A stretch of 6,345 bases of DNA from Candidatus Hydrothermota bacterium. Its GTDB lineage: Bacteria; Hydrothermota; Hydrothermia; B15-G9. Made by a program: the position numbers and the translations under genes. This document shows, piece after piece, positions 1 to 6,345 of this stretch (position 1 is its first letter; every line of letters begins with the position of its first letter). The stretch lies in assembly GCA_003645975.1 (NCBI GenBank), contig QNDP01000090.1, positions 1-6,345 on the forward strand, read 5' to 3'. The notes beneath the pieces were generated by a model. The model was not told the DNA's origin. It was given only the letters and a program-made list of their open reading frames with translations, and ran no database searches.

Positions 1-66
1 TAACGGTGCTACCTTAGATTAAAAAATCGGCGAAAAGCATTCTAAGCCCGAAAAAAGGAGGTCATT

Positions 67-1017
67 ATGGGTAAGATTAAGGAGGCAAAATATATATGGC
101 TATCTGGCAAGCTTGTGCCTTGGGGCGAAGCAAAAGTCCATGTGTTGACCCATGCTCTGCATTACGGCTCGGCCGTGTTTGAAGGTATACGTGCCTACGA
201 TACCAAGACCAAAGGACCCGCTGTGTTCCGGCTCAGAGAACACGTAAAGCGACTGTTTGACTCCGCCAAAATCTATCGGATGGAACTTCCATATACCATC
301 GAGGAGGTCGAAAACATAATCTTGGAAGTGATTAGGGCGAATGAACTTAAGTCTTGCTACATCCGACCGCTTGTATTCCGCGGATACGGCGATATGGGCG
401 TGAATCCACTTCACAACCCTGTCGAACTCATGGTTGCAGCTTGGGAATGGGGAGCTTATTTGGGAAAAGAGGCGCTCGAAAAAGGAGTAGATGTCATGGT
501 CTCAAGCTGGACGCGCATGGTGCCGAACACATTTCCTCCGATGGCGAAGTCAAGTGCCAACTACGCTAACTCGCAGCTTATCAAGATGGAAGCGGTGCTT
601 TACGGATTCGAGGAGGGCATAGCGTTGAACTACGAGGGCGCTGTCTCGGAAGGTTCCGGTGAAAACCTCTTTGTCATCCTGAGGGATCCGGTTACAAGAG
701 AACCTAAGATATTGACGCCTTCGCTCGACGCTGCCATCCTGCCCGGAATCACCCGAAACAGCGTCATCCAGATCGCACGAGACCTCGGCTATACCGTCAA
801 AGAGGAGCACATCCCCAGGGAACTCCTGTATATCGCCGATGAGATGTTCTTTACGGGCACGGCCGCAGAAATCACGCCGATCCGCTCCGTCGATAAAATC
901 CCTGTCGGAAGCGGCAAACGCGGGCCTATCACCAAACAACTCCAAGAGACTTTCTTCAAAATTGTGCACGGCGAGATCGAGGATAAATACAACTGGCTCA
1001 CGCCGGTCTATAAATGA
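67..1017 (+). CDS. ilvE: Branched-chain amino acid aminotransferase (class IV, PLP-dependent)
   Basis: The 316-residue product is a cytoplasmic PLP enzyme that reversibly transfers the amino group between leucine, isoleucine or valine and 2-oxoglutarate, the last step of branched-chain amino acid synthesis. Length is typical of IlvE (about 300-310). Visible family motifs: [13 protein letters not shown] at 32-44, REHVKRL at 57-63, [11 protein letters not shown] at 98-108, the PLP-binding lysine K161 in [16 protein letters not shown] at 194-202, LPGITR at 225-230 and [11 protein letters not shown] at 262-272. The last three, with the N-terminal motif, favour IlvE over D-amino-acid transaminase or aminodeoxychorismate lyase. 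The start is supported by an AAAGGAGG SD at 54-61, five bases before the ATG, and by the usual IlvE N-terminus. No other ilv/leu gene lies in the window, and a terminator follows, so it looks monocistronic on its 3' side. Only 66 upstream bases are available, and no convincing promoter is seen there. Confidence 0.96.
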   Translation: MGKIKEAKYIWLSGKLVPWGEAKVHVLTHALHYGSAVFEGIRAYDTKTKGPAVFRLREHVKRLFDSAKIYRMELPYTIEEVENIILEVIRANELKSCYIRPLVFRGYGDMGVNPLHNPVELMVAAWEWGAYLGKEALEKGVDVMVSSWTRMVPNTFPPMAKSSANYANSQLIKMEAVLYGFEEGIALNYEGAVSEGSGENLFVILRDPVTREPKILTPSLDAAILPGITRNSVIQIARDLGYTVKEEHIPRELLYIADEMFFTGTAAEITPIRSVDKIPVGSGKRGPITKQLQETFFKIVHGEIEDKYNWLTPVYK

Positions 1018-1054
1018 GCAGATAGTCAAACTCAACTGATTTCCAAATAGATAG

Positions 1055-1087
1055 AGGGGTGGGTAATCCACCCCTTAAAATTTTTTT
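1055..1087 (+). terminator. Intrinsic terminator after ilvE
   Basis: A perfect 8-bp GC-rich stem (AGGGGTGG at 1055-1062 with CCACCCCT at 1068-1075) and a 5-base loop GTAAT are followed by TAAAA and then seven T (1081-1087). It lies 37 bases after the ilvE stop. The T tract is offset from the stem by five bases, which is slightly non-ideal, but the A's and T's still give a weak hybrid. It separates ilvE from the next gene. Confidence 0.8.
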
Positions 1088-1200
1088 CATAAATTCGAAA
1101 TTTTGGGTGTTGTAGTTTTGGAACTCAATTCGTTAGAACCCTATCATAACTTTGACACCATTTTGGAAAGTGAACGGGCAGGTGTGAAAAACAAAAAGCA

Positions 1201-1208
1201 GGGGGTGA
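1201..1208 (+). promoter_or_regulatory. SD site that fixes the start of the metal-binding lipoprotein
   Basis: GGGGGTGA lies five bases before the ATG at 1214. The reading frame is open further upstream to a TTG at 1103, but that start has no SD and would place 37 non-hydrophobic residues before the lipoprotein signal peptide. The SD plus the signal peptide therefore decide for 1214. Confidence 0.75.
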
Positions 1209-1213
1209 GCCCT

Positions 1214-2059
1214 ATGAAAAAATGGATTGTGTTGGTTGTGTTTATTTCGATTTTGACGATTTATGGATGCAGGCACGGTCAAAAAAAGACCGGAATCGTT
1301 GCATCTATTCCACCACTGGCTTCCTTTGCGAAAGCGATTGGGGGCAATACTTTTTCCTATTCGTCGGTCGTGCCAACAACGGCTAATCCACACATTTATG
1401 AGCCACTCCCGGATGACATCGTAAAGGCGAAAAAGGCGGTCCTTTTCATCTATGTCGGAGACAACATCGATCCCTGGGCCGCAAAACTTGCAAAAGAGAC
1501 CGAAAATAGAAGTCTTGAGGTTATCAAAGCGATCCGTCAAAAACATGTCATCTTTGAAAACCCACATGTCTGGCTTGACCCTTTGCTCGTCCCTGTGATC
1601 GTCCAAGCAATAGCCGACACCCTTTCGTCCATTTATCCGGAGTCTTCAGCGGTCTTCAAGCGGAATCTTGAGGATTACACGAGCCGTCTTGAAAGGGCAT
1701 TTCTGGACGCACGGGCGAAGATAGCTAAACTACCAAACCGCAACATCTTAGTCTATCACGGCGCATGGGCGCCTATGCTCAGGAATATCGGTTTGAATGT
1801 CGTGGCGATCATATCCGAACATCCGGCACAGGAGCCTTCTGCCAAACGGGTAAGCGATGTGATAAGGCTCGCTAAGAGCAGCAATGTCAAGATCGTGGTG
1901 GCCGAAGAGAACTTCCCAACGAAGATCCCTAAGAAGATAGCTGAGGCGATAGGTGCAAAATTGATCGTGGTCAATCCGCTTTATAGCGATGACTTTATCG
2001 TTGTCCTGCAAAACTTGACCACGCAAATTGTAACTGCAATCCAAGAGGGATCGTCATGA
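1214..2059 (+). CDS. Zinc/manganese-type ABC transporter substrate-binding lipoprotein (ZnuA/TroA family)
   Basis: The 281-residue product is a cluster A-I solute-binding protein, expected to be anchored outside the cytoplasmic membrane and to hand Zn(II) or Mn(II) to an ABC importer. Residues 1-18 form a signal peptide (MKKW, then hydrophobic) ending in IYG-C19, a lipobox-like site. Family landmarks: VASIPPLASFAKAIGG at 29-44, NPHIYEP with H60, NPHVWLDP with H118, YHGAW with H182, and LYSDD near 257-260. By family analogy H60, H118 and H182 plus D259 or D260 would bind metal; three histidines fit the zinc-preferring branch better than the manganese branch, which has Glu at the third site. 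The His-rich loop of many ZnuA proteins is missing, and NP replaces the usual DP near 254. The stop overlaps the next gene's start (ATGA). No permease, ATPase or clear Zur operator is visible. The exact metal is inferred. Confidence 0.88.
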   Translation: MKKWIVLVVFISILTIYGCRHGQKKTGIVASIPPLASFAKAIGGNTFSYSSVVPTTANPHIYEPLPDDIVKAKKAVLFIYVGDNIDPWAAKLAKETENRSLEVIKAIRQKHVIFENPHVWLDPLLVPVIVQAIADTLSSIYPESSAVFKRNLEDYTSRLERAFLDARAKIAKLPNRNILVYHGAWAPMLRNIGLNVVAIISEHPAQEPSAKRVSDVIRLAKSSNVKIVVAEENFPTKIPKKIAEAIGAKLIVVNPLYSDDFIVVLQNLTTQIVTAIQEGSS

Positions 2060-2970
2060 GCAAGTTGGCATTGGTTCTGGGCGGCGGAGCCGCCAAAGGA
2101 TATGCGCACATAGGCGTCATCAAAGTTTTGGAATCCATCGGGATAAAGCCCGACATGGTCGTGGGCTGCAGCATGGGTTCGGTGGTCGGCGGCTTCTACG
2201 CTTGCGGCTATTCGGTCGAAGAGATGGAAAGCCTCGCCTTGCAGATGGACCTGCGGAGAACAGTCGCGCTTCTCGCTCCAGTCCCATCGATCACCGGACT
2301 CATAGACGGCCGAAACATAGTCGAGTTCTTTGAGGAACATCTCGGCAAAGAGACGAAAATAGAAGACCTTCCAACAAGATATGCGGCGGTAGCCGTTGAC
2401 CTCGCAAGCCGTTCTGAGGTCGTGATAACAGAAGGTTCCATCGTGCATGCCATCAGGGCGAGCATAGCAGTCCCCGGTGTTTTTGCACCTCTCGACTACG
2501 GTGATGCACTGCTTGTCGATGGCGGCGTGCTTGATCCTGTTCCGGTCAGAGCTGCCAGACTGCTCGGCGCCGAACACATCATTGCAGTGAATGTCCTGCC
2601 GAGATTCGACACGGAGATCGCCCAGATCAATATCGACAAGTTTGAGTCCGGAAGGACGCATCCGCAGTCCAACAGAAGGCAGCAGTTTTTCAGGATGTTC
2701 AGCGAAGTCCGCAGTCAACTCAAGCACAAGTTCCAGATAAACGCCGTGATCGTCGGCATAGCCTCTCTGGGCATGATGGAATCCGAGATAATCAACCGTC
2801 AACTCAGTGAGAACCGACCCGATGTCGTCATCGATGTCGATGTCCCGATAAAGACACACGAGTTCCACAGGGCGGCCGAAGCGATAAAAAGCGGTGAAGA
2901 CGCGGCACAAGCCAATCTCCACGAACTTATGAAGTTGAGGGATATGATGCTGGAATCTGAGACGGCATAA
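2056..2970 (+). CDS. Patatin-like phospholipase family serine hydrolase (RssA/YchK type)
   Basis: The 304-residue product is a patatin-fold hydrolase with a Ser-Asp catalytic dyad. Visible elements: the oxyanion-hole glycine-rich loop GGGAAKGYAHIG at 9-20, the nucleophile elbow GCSMG at 37-41 (S39), RASIAVPGVF at 134-143, and DGG at 155-157 with catalytic D155. The C-terminal part (RPDVVIDVDV, then FHRAAEAI) is typical of bacterial RssA-like proteins. No signal peptide or membrane segment is seen, so a cytoplasmic or membrane-peripheral lipid acyl hydrolase is likely; the natural substrate is unknown for most of this group. Its ATG overlaps the preceding stop by four bases, with a purine-rich AAGAGGGA at about 2043-2050 as SD, which implies translational coupling to the metal-binding lipoprotein gene. 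Dyad residues are intact. The family assignment is firm; the substrate is not predictable from sequence. Confidence 0.93.
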   Translation: MSKLALVLGGGAAKGYAHIGVIKVLESIGIKPDMVVGCSMGSVVGGFYACGYSVEEMESLALQMDLRRTVALLAPVPSITGLIDGRNIVEFFEEHLGKETKIEDLPTRYAAVAVDLASRSEVVITEGSIVHAIRASIAVPGVFAPLDYGDALLVDGGVLDPVPVRAARLLGAEHIIAVNVLPRFDTEIAQINIDKFESGRTHPQSNRRQQFFRMFSEVRSQLKHKFQINAVIVGIASLGMMESEIINRQLSENRPDVVIDVDVPIKTHEFHRAAEAIKSGEDAAQANLHELMKLRDMMLESETA

Positions 2971-3029
2971 GTCCAAGTCCGACAGCAATTTGACAGTCAA
3001 GACGGCTGACACTTTAAGCCGGACTGGAC
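2971..3029. repeat. Imperfect inverted repeat after the patatin gene
   Basis: GTCCAAGTCCG at 2971-2981 pairs with CGGACTGGAC at 3020-3029, giving ten base pairs with one bulged A. The 38-base loop holds smaller pairings such as GTCA (2996-2999) with TGAC (3007-3010). It begins directly after the patatin stop codon. No T tract follows on either strand, so it is not a canonical intrinsic terminator. It may be a 3'-end stabilising structure, a Rho-linked end, or an operator, since it surrounds the promoter candidate at 2990-3018. Confidence 0.5.
2990..3018 (+). promoter_or_regulatory. Candidate sigma70-type promoter for the PrsW gene
   Basis: TTGACA at 2990-2995 is a consensus -35 box; 17 bases later TTTAAG at 3013-3018 matches four of six -10 positions. 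Transcription would begin near 3025, leaving a leader of about 65 bases before the ATG at 3091. Both boxes lie in the loop of the inverted repeat at 2971-3029. The consensus may differ in this organism, so this is a pattern-based call. Confidence 0.42.
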
Positions 3030-3090
3030 AAAACCTTAAACTAAAAATTTGAAAATCGAGTCAACCGCTTAGAACACAGGAGGTAGAGAG

Positions 3091-3777
3091 ATGAGTTTGT
3101 CGATGTGGGTGCTTGCCATTGCTCCGATTGCAACTTTGGCTTTGTTTTTTTACTTCAAGGACATCCACAAAGAGCCGCCTAAAAAGTTGATCAAAGCCAT
3201 ATTCTTGGGCGCCATAGTCATCTTCCCTGTGGGCATAGCTGAACTCGTGGTTGAAAATATGGGCTGCACTCTGTCTTATAGCCCCTTGTCTCGTCCCAGC
3301 ATATTGACCGCATTCATCTATGCATTCTTAGGCATCGCCCTGATAGAGGAGGGCGCCAAATTCTTTGTGTTTTATCGTTACTTTTGGGACGATGAGGATT
3401 TAGACGAATTTTACGATGCGTTGATTTACGCCGTATTTGTCGCTCTCGGATTCGCTATGGTCGAAAATATCTTTTATGTGTATCAACATGGAGCCAAAGT
3501 CGGGATGATCAGGGCGGTGACGGCGGTGCCAAGCCATGCGCTCGATGGAGTGGCTATGGGCATTCCGATCGGCCTCGCCAAATTTGTGTATCCTGAGAGA
3601 CGAGGTTTCCTCATCCCGCTCGGCCTCATAGCTCCGATCATCACTCACGGGGTTTACGATGCTTTGATAATCATTCAGACGACACTCTCGGTAATCTTGG
3701 CCATTTTGACCGTGATAGTCGGCTGGCTGCTTGTCCCCAAAATAATTCGATACACACAGTCGCAAAAATTCTCATAA
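3091..3777 (+). CDS. PrsW-family intramembrane metalloprotease
   Basis: The 228-residue, highly hydrophobic product has several membrane helices, roughly at 5-22, 33-55, 72-98, 108-131, 142-164, 173-194 and 197-215. The family signature is complete: EEGAK at 86-90 (EExxK), F121-AMV-E125 (FxxxE) and H186-GVY-D190 (HxxxD), plus HALDG at 149-153. These glutamates and histidines are the presumed zinc ligands and catalytic residues, in the same superfamily as CAAX/Abi proteases. The known B. subtilis PrsW makes the first cut in the anti-sigma factor RsiW; the target here is unknown, and no ECF sigma/anti-sigma pair is present. Length matches the family. The start is supported by AGGAGG at 3078-3083, seven bases before the ATG. 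The gene lies 120 bases after the patatin gene and 84 before dnaG, with its own promoter candidate. I leave the symbol blank because orthology to B. subtilis prsW is unproven. Confidence 0.92.
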   Translation: MSLSMWVLAIAPIATLALFFYFKDIHKEPPKKLIKAIFLGAIVIFPVGIAELVVENMGCTLSYSPLSRPSILTAFIYAFLGIALIEEGAKFFVFYRYFWDDEDLDEFYDALIYAVFVALGFAMVENIFYVYQHGAKVGMIRAVTAVPSHALDGVAMGIPIGLAKFVYPERRGFLIPLGLIAPIITHGVYDALIIIQTTLSVILAILTVIVGWLLVPKIIRYTQSQKFS

Positions 3778-3781
3778 ATTT

Positions 3782-3810
3782 TTGACGGGTTGATGATTTC
3801 TCGATACATG
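3782..3810 (+). promoter_or_regulatory. Weak promoter candidate ahead of dnaG
   Basis: TTGACG at 3782-3787 matches five of six -35 positions; 17 bases later TACATG at 3805-3810 matches only three of six -10 positions. It falls in the 84-base, very T-rich gap between the PrsW gene and dnaG. No intrinsic terminator is seen in this gap, so dnaG may also be reached by read-through from the PrsW gene. Confidence 0.25.
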
Positions 3811-3861
3811 ATTATTTTTTGTTCCGCTTTTTGGCTTCTCAAAAAACTTTCCTAAGTCATC

Positions 3862-5562
3862 ATGGATAGGGAATTTATAGAAAAAGTCCGCCAATCGGTT
3901 GACATCGTTGATGTGATAGGCCGCTATGTAAACCTTAAAAAAACGGGTAAGCAGTATCGAGGACTTTGCCCGTTTCACAAAGAAAAAACGCCATCCTTTT
4001 ATGTGAACCCTGAAAAAGGGGTCTATCACTGCTTCGGATGCGGTGCGTCCGGAAATGTGTTTCGTTTTTTGATGGAAATGGAAAAAATGACTTTTACGGA
4101 AGCCGTTTTAGAACTGGCCAAGGAGGCTGGCATTCCAATACCCGAAAAGGTGAGCGGTAAGGGGGAGCAGGAGCGCCCACTGCAAGCACTTGAATTCGCC
4201 GCTGAGTTTTATCACAAAATGCTCTTTTCACAAAAGGGCAAGAATGCTTTGAACTATTTGAAAAACAGAGGATTAAGGGTTGAGGTAATCGGACTTTTCA
4301 GATTGGGCTATGCCCCGCCAGAGGGCAATGCTTTGGTGAAAGCCGCTTTGGAAAAAGGATTTACTGAACAGGAACTTATCGAGGCAGGACTTGCGTCGGA
4401 ACGGGAAGGATTCGTGTTCGACCAGTTTAGGAACAGGGTGATGTTTCCGATCCGAAATATCGGCGGCACAATCGTAGGTTTCGGAGGTAGAACGCTGTCG
4501 AAAGACGTCGAGCCGAAATATTTGAATTCGCCTGACACTCCTTATTTCAAAAAGGGCGAACTCCTTTTCGGATTGCATGAGGTTAAAAACAACTTGAGAG
4601 CCAAAAATGTCGCTGTAATCGTAGAAGGTTACATGGATTTTTTGATGCTTTACGAGGTCGGACTTAGGTATGCGGTTGCACCGCTTGGCACTGCTCTGAC
4701 CGAGATGCAGGCGAACATCTTGAGGCGCTACGCCAAGCGCGTGTTTTTGCTCTACGACGGCGATGAAGCTGGTCTAAAGGCGGCAAGGCGCTCAATTCCG
4801 ATACTTTTGGGCGCAGGGATTATTCCGAAGGTGGCGCTCCTGCCAAAAGACGAAGACCCTGCGAGCATGGTGCAAAACGGTAAGATTGAAATGTTGCGGA
4901 AGGTGTTAAGGGAAGCAAAAGATGTGGTTGAATTTTTGCTCCTTGATGAAAGGAGCAGATCCAGCGATCCATCTGTGCTTTCAGATTTCATAAACGAGTC
5001 CCTTGAGGTTTTGAGCAATACATCAGATGAAGTTTACCTCGACCTGCTTCTGCGGATGTTTTGTGAGAAAACCGGTCTGAGCTTCGATGTCGCCAGGTCA
5101 AAAGTCAATGCTCTTAAGGAAAAGGCGTTATCTCAGAGTAGGTTGCCAAAGAGGCGGCAACAGCAGGATGTCAGCCGCCTGATCTCAGGCGAATTTAGGA
5201 GCGTTGCATGGGGATTCCTTATGCCCGAAGCGCGTGAGGTTCTGCTTCAGTTAAGGACGGATGACTTCGAGCACGAAGACGCTAAACTCCTGTTTCAGAG
5301 CCTTGTTGACGGACAAGGTGTCGATGAGCTTATGGCGCAAGCGTCGGACAGCGTCCGAAATAAATTCGCTCGGATACTCACAACTGTGAAAAAAGAACAC
5401 CTTGAAAACGAAAAAATTTTGGAAAATATCCGCATTTTTGTTAACAAAAAATTGGCGAAAAGGGTCAGGAAACAACTGGCCTTGGCCAAAGGGAACGATG
5501 AGGTCAACAATATTCTCATAAATTATGAAAAATTGGTGAGGAAGGAGGGAACGGCATTATGA
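3862..5562 (+). CDS. dnaG: DNA primase DnaG
   Basis: The 566-residue product makes RNA primers at the replication fork, acting with the replicative helicase. The order of domains is standard. The N-terminal zinc-binding domain has C36-x2-H39 (CPFHKEKTPSF) and C57-x2-C60 (CFGCGASGN). The RNA polymerase core holds FVFDQFRNRVMFPI at 184-197, the Toprim motif VEGYMD with E255, DGDEAG at 299-304 with D299 and D301, and DEDP at 330-333. The helicase-interacting C-terminal part, from about 440, is less conserved. Length is near the usual 580-600. The start is fixed by an in-frame TAA at 3853-3855 and by the family N-terminus (FIEKVRQSVDIVDVIGRYVNLKK), yet no SD is visible before the ATG, unlike every other gene here. 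The stop overlaps the rpoD start by ATGA. Codons are somewhat more T-rich than in the patatin gene. All catalytic and zinc residues are intact. Confidence 0.98.
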   Translation: MDREFIEKVRQSVDIVDVIGRYVNLKKTGKQYRGLCPFHKEKTPSFYVNPEKGVYHCFGCGASGNVFRFLMEMEKMTFTEAVLELAKEAGIPIPEKVSGKGEQERPLQALEFAAEFYHKMLFSQKGKNALNYLKNRGLRVEVIGLFRLGYAPPEGNALVKAALEKGFTEQELIEAGLASEREGFVFDQFRNRVMFPIRNIGGTIVGFGGRTLSKDVEPKYLNSPDTPYFKKGELLFGLHEVKNNLRAKNVAVIVEGYMDFLMLYEVGLRYAVAPLGTALTEMQANILRRYAKRVFLLYDGDEAGLKAARRSIPILLGAGIIPKVALLPKDEDPASMVQNGKIEMLRKVLREAKDVVEFLLLDERSRSSDPSVLSDFINESLEVLSNTSDEVYLDLLLRMFCEKTGLSFDVARSKVNALKEKALSQSRLPKRRQQQDVSRLISGEFRSVAWGFLMPEAREVLLQLRTDDFEHEDAKLLFQSLVDGQGVDELMAQASDSVRNKFARILTTVKKEHLENEKILENIRIFVNKKLAKRVRKQLALAKGNDEVNNILINYEKLVRKEGTAL

Positions 5563-6345
5563 GAAAATCGAGAAAGAAAAAAAATGAAAAACAGCAGGGA
5601 AGAAAATCAAAAGACGAAATTTTTGAACGAATAATAGAAAAGGCAAAAAAGGCTGGAAAAATTTCTTATGAGGAGTTGGACAAGGAACTGCCGCCGGAAT
5701 TGATCAGCAGCGAAATAAAAGAGGAACTGGTCGTTGCTTTGCTTGAGAAAGGTATAGAAGTCTTTCACGATGAAAGCGGAAAGAAGAAAAAGAATGTGCT
5801 TAAGAACCTCAAATCGGACGAAGATGAGGTTTACATAACTGTAAGCGACGACCCTGCAAAGACTTATCTGAAACAAATCTCACACCTCAAGCTCCTGACA
5901 AAGGAGCAGGAAGTCCAACTTTCCAAACAGCTTGACGACGCTCGAACGGCTATTTTGCGCAAAATCTTCAGGACAAAATACGGAATCAACAGGCTGCTTC
6001 ATTACATCCGGATGATCGAGGACGGCGTTATGCAGATCGAGGAGCTTGTTCAGGTGGATTCTCAATACTGGACATCGAGACAGAAGAACCGTTCGGAAAA
6101 GGAAAGGGCGAACAAGGCATTCAGATTCATAAAGATTCGCGCAGAGGCGCTCAAGCCCCTGTGGGAGAGACGGAAGGAGTTGACTTCAGAGGAAAGACGG
6201 ATGTTGAGGGACAAAATCAAAATAATCGTTCGGAAAATCGAGCAACTGAAGCCACAGTTCCGCAAGGTGCGCGATATCGTTCGCGGATTTGAGGAGGAAG
6301 TCCGTAAACTTGATGCCCTTTGGGAAAAATACAATCAAAAAGAAA
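5559..6345 (+). CDS. rpoD: RNA polymerase primary sigma factor RpoD/SigA, N-terminal part (runs off the window)
   Basis: The open frame gives 262 codons and continues past the right edge, so the 3' end is missing. The product starts with a Lys/Arg-rich tail (1-19), followed by a region 1.1-like segment at about 20-70 (AKKAGKISYEELDKELP, then LVVALLEKGIEVF), an acidic linker, and region 1.2 at about 98-136 (DDPAKTYLKQISHLKLLTKEQEV), which contacts the promoter discriminator in primary sigma factors. From about 137 to the edge is a charged, helical non-conserved region; its end (LKPQFRKVRDIVRGF onward) resembles the segment preceding region 2.1 in E. coli sigma70. The DNA-binding regions 2, 3 and 4 lie beyond the window. 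The start ATG overlaps the dnaG stop by four bases, with AAGGAGG at 5542-5548, ten bases upstream. The gene order and region 1.1 both indicate the housekeeping sigma factor rather than an alternative one. Confidence 0.94.
   Translation, partial: MRKSRKKKNEKQQGRKSKDEIFERIIEKAKKAGKISYEELDKELPPELISSEIKEELVVALLEKGIEVFHDESGKKKKNVLKNLKSDEDEVYITVSDDPAKTYLKQISHLKLLTKEQEVQLSKQLDDARTAILRKIFRTKYGINRLLHYIRMIEDGVMQIEELVQVDSQYWTSRQKNRSEKERANKAFRFIKIRAEALKPLWERRKELTSEERRMLRDKIKIIVRKIEQLKPQFRKVRDIVRGFEEEVRKLDALWEKYNQKE

Noticed and set aside
13..46. Inverted repeat CTTAGA (13-18) and TCTAAG (41-46) ahead of ilvE
   Set aside because: Six-base arms 22 bases apart in AT-rich DNA are expected by chance, and there is no sign of a leader peptide, T-box or terminator in the 66 bases available.
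1132..1150. GTTA...TAAC arms as a possible Zur operator
   Set aside because: Only four-base arms match, the centre is not palindromic, and it does not resemble known Zur boxes.
1152..1157. TTGACA as a -35 box for the metal-binding lipoprotein gene
   Set aside because: No acceptable -10 box lies 16-18 bases downstream; the sequence there is GC-rich (around CGGGCA).
1103..1213. A 37-codon N-terminal extension of the metal-binding lipoprotein from a TTG start
   Set aside because: There is no SD before 1103, and the extension would bury the lipoprotein signal peptide that begins at 1214 with a good SD.
1981..3012. A 343-codon open frame on the minus strand opposite the patatin gene
   Set aside because: It lies almost wholly antisense to a gene with intact patatin motifs, its translation is rich in Cys, His and Asp with no recognisable domain, and no SD supports it. 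It is a codon-bias shadow.
5607..6334. Several minus-strand open frames of 60-90 codons opposite rpoD
   Set aside because: They are Phe/Leu/Ser-rich complements of the Lys/Glu-rich sigma factor coding strand, with no SD or domain.

Overview
This is a bacterial chromosomal segment with six protein-coding genes, all on the + strand. The sixth gene, the primary sigma factor, runs off the right edge. Base composition is balanced with AT-rich intergenic stretches. The gene set is bacterial: a class IV aminotransferase, a lipoprotein-type solute-binding protein, DnaG primase and an RpoD-type sigma factor with region 1.1 and a long non-conserved region. The sequence does not let me name a phylum. 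No phage, IS, CRISPR, tRNA or rRNA signal is visible.

Layout: (1) 67-1017, ilvE, a branched-chain aminotransferase with a strong Shine-Dalgarno (SD) site, closed by an intrinsic terminator at 1055-1087. (2) 1214-2059, a zinc/manganese-type ABC transporter binding lipoprotein, overlapping by ATGA with 2056-2970, a patatin-like (RssA-type) serine hydrolase; these two form a likely bicistron. (3) 2971-3090, a spacer with an imperfect inverted repeat that encloses a good sigma70-like promoter candidate. (4) 3091-3777, a PrsW-family membrane metalloprotease. (5) 3862-5562, dnaG, overlapping by ATGA with 5559-6345, rpoD (partial). The dnaG-rpoD pair is the core of the classic macromolecular-synthesis operon; rpsU, which leads that operon in E. 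coli, is not present directly upstream.

How the genes relate: ilvE appears to be an independent unit. The metal-binding lipoprotein has no permease or ATPase beside it, so its transporter partners must be encoded outside the window, if they exist. The PrsW gene sits 84 bases ahead of dnaG-rpoD in the same direction. Read-through from the PrsW promoter could therefore link an intramembrane protease (the B. subtilis family member cleaves an anti-sigma factor) with the primase and primary sigma factor, but this is inference from position only.

Most of the window is ordinary housekeeping sequence, and I do not see clear evidence of a new system. The points most worth a second look are the PrsW/dnaG/rpoD neighbourhood, the orphan metal-binding lipoprotein coupled to a patatin hydrolase, the inverted repeat around the PrsW promoter candidate, and the SD-less start of dnaG.
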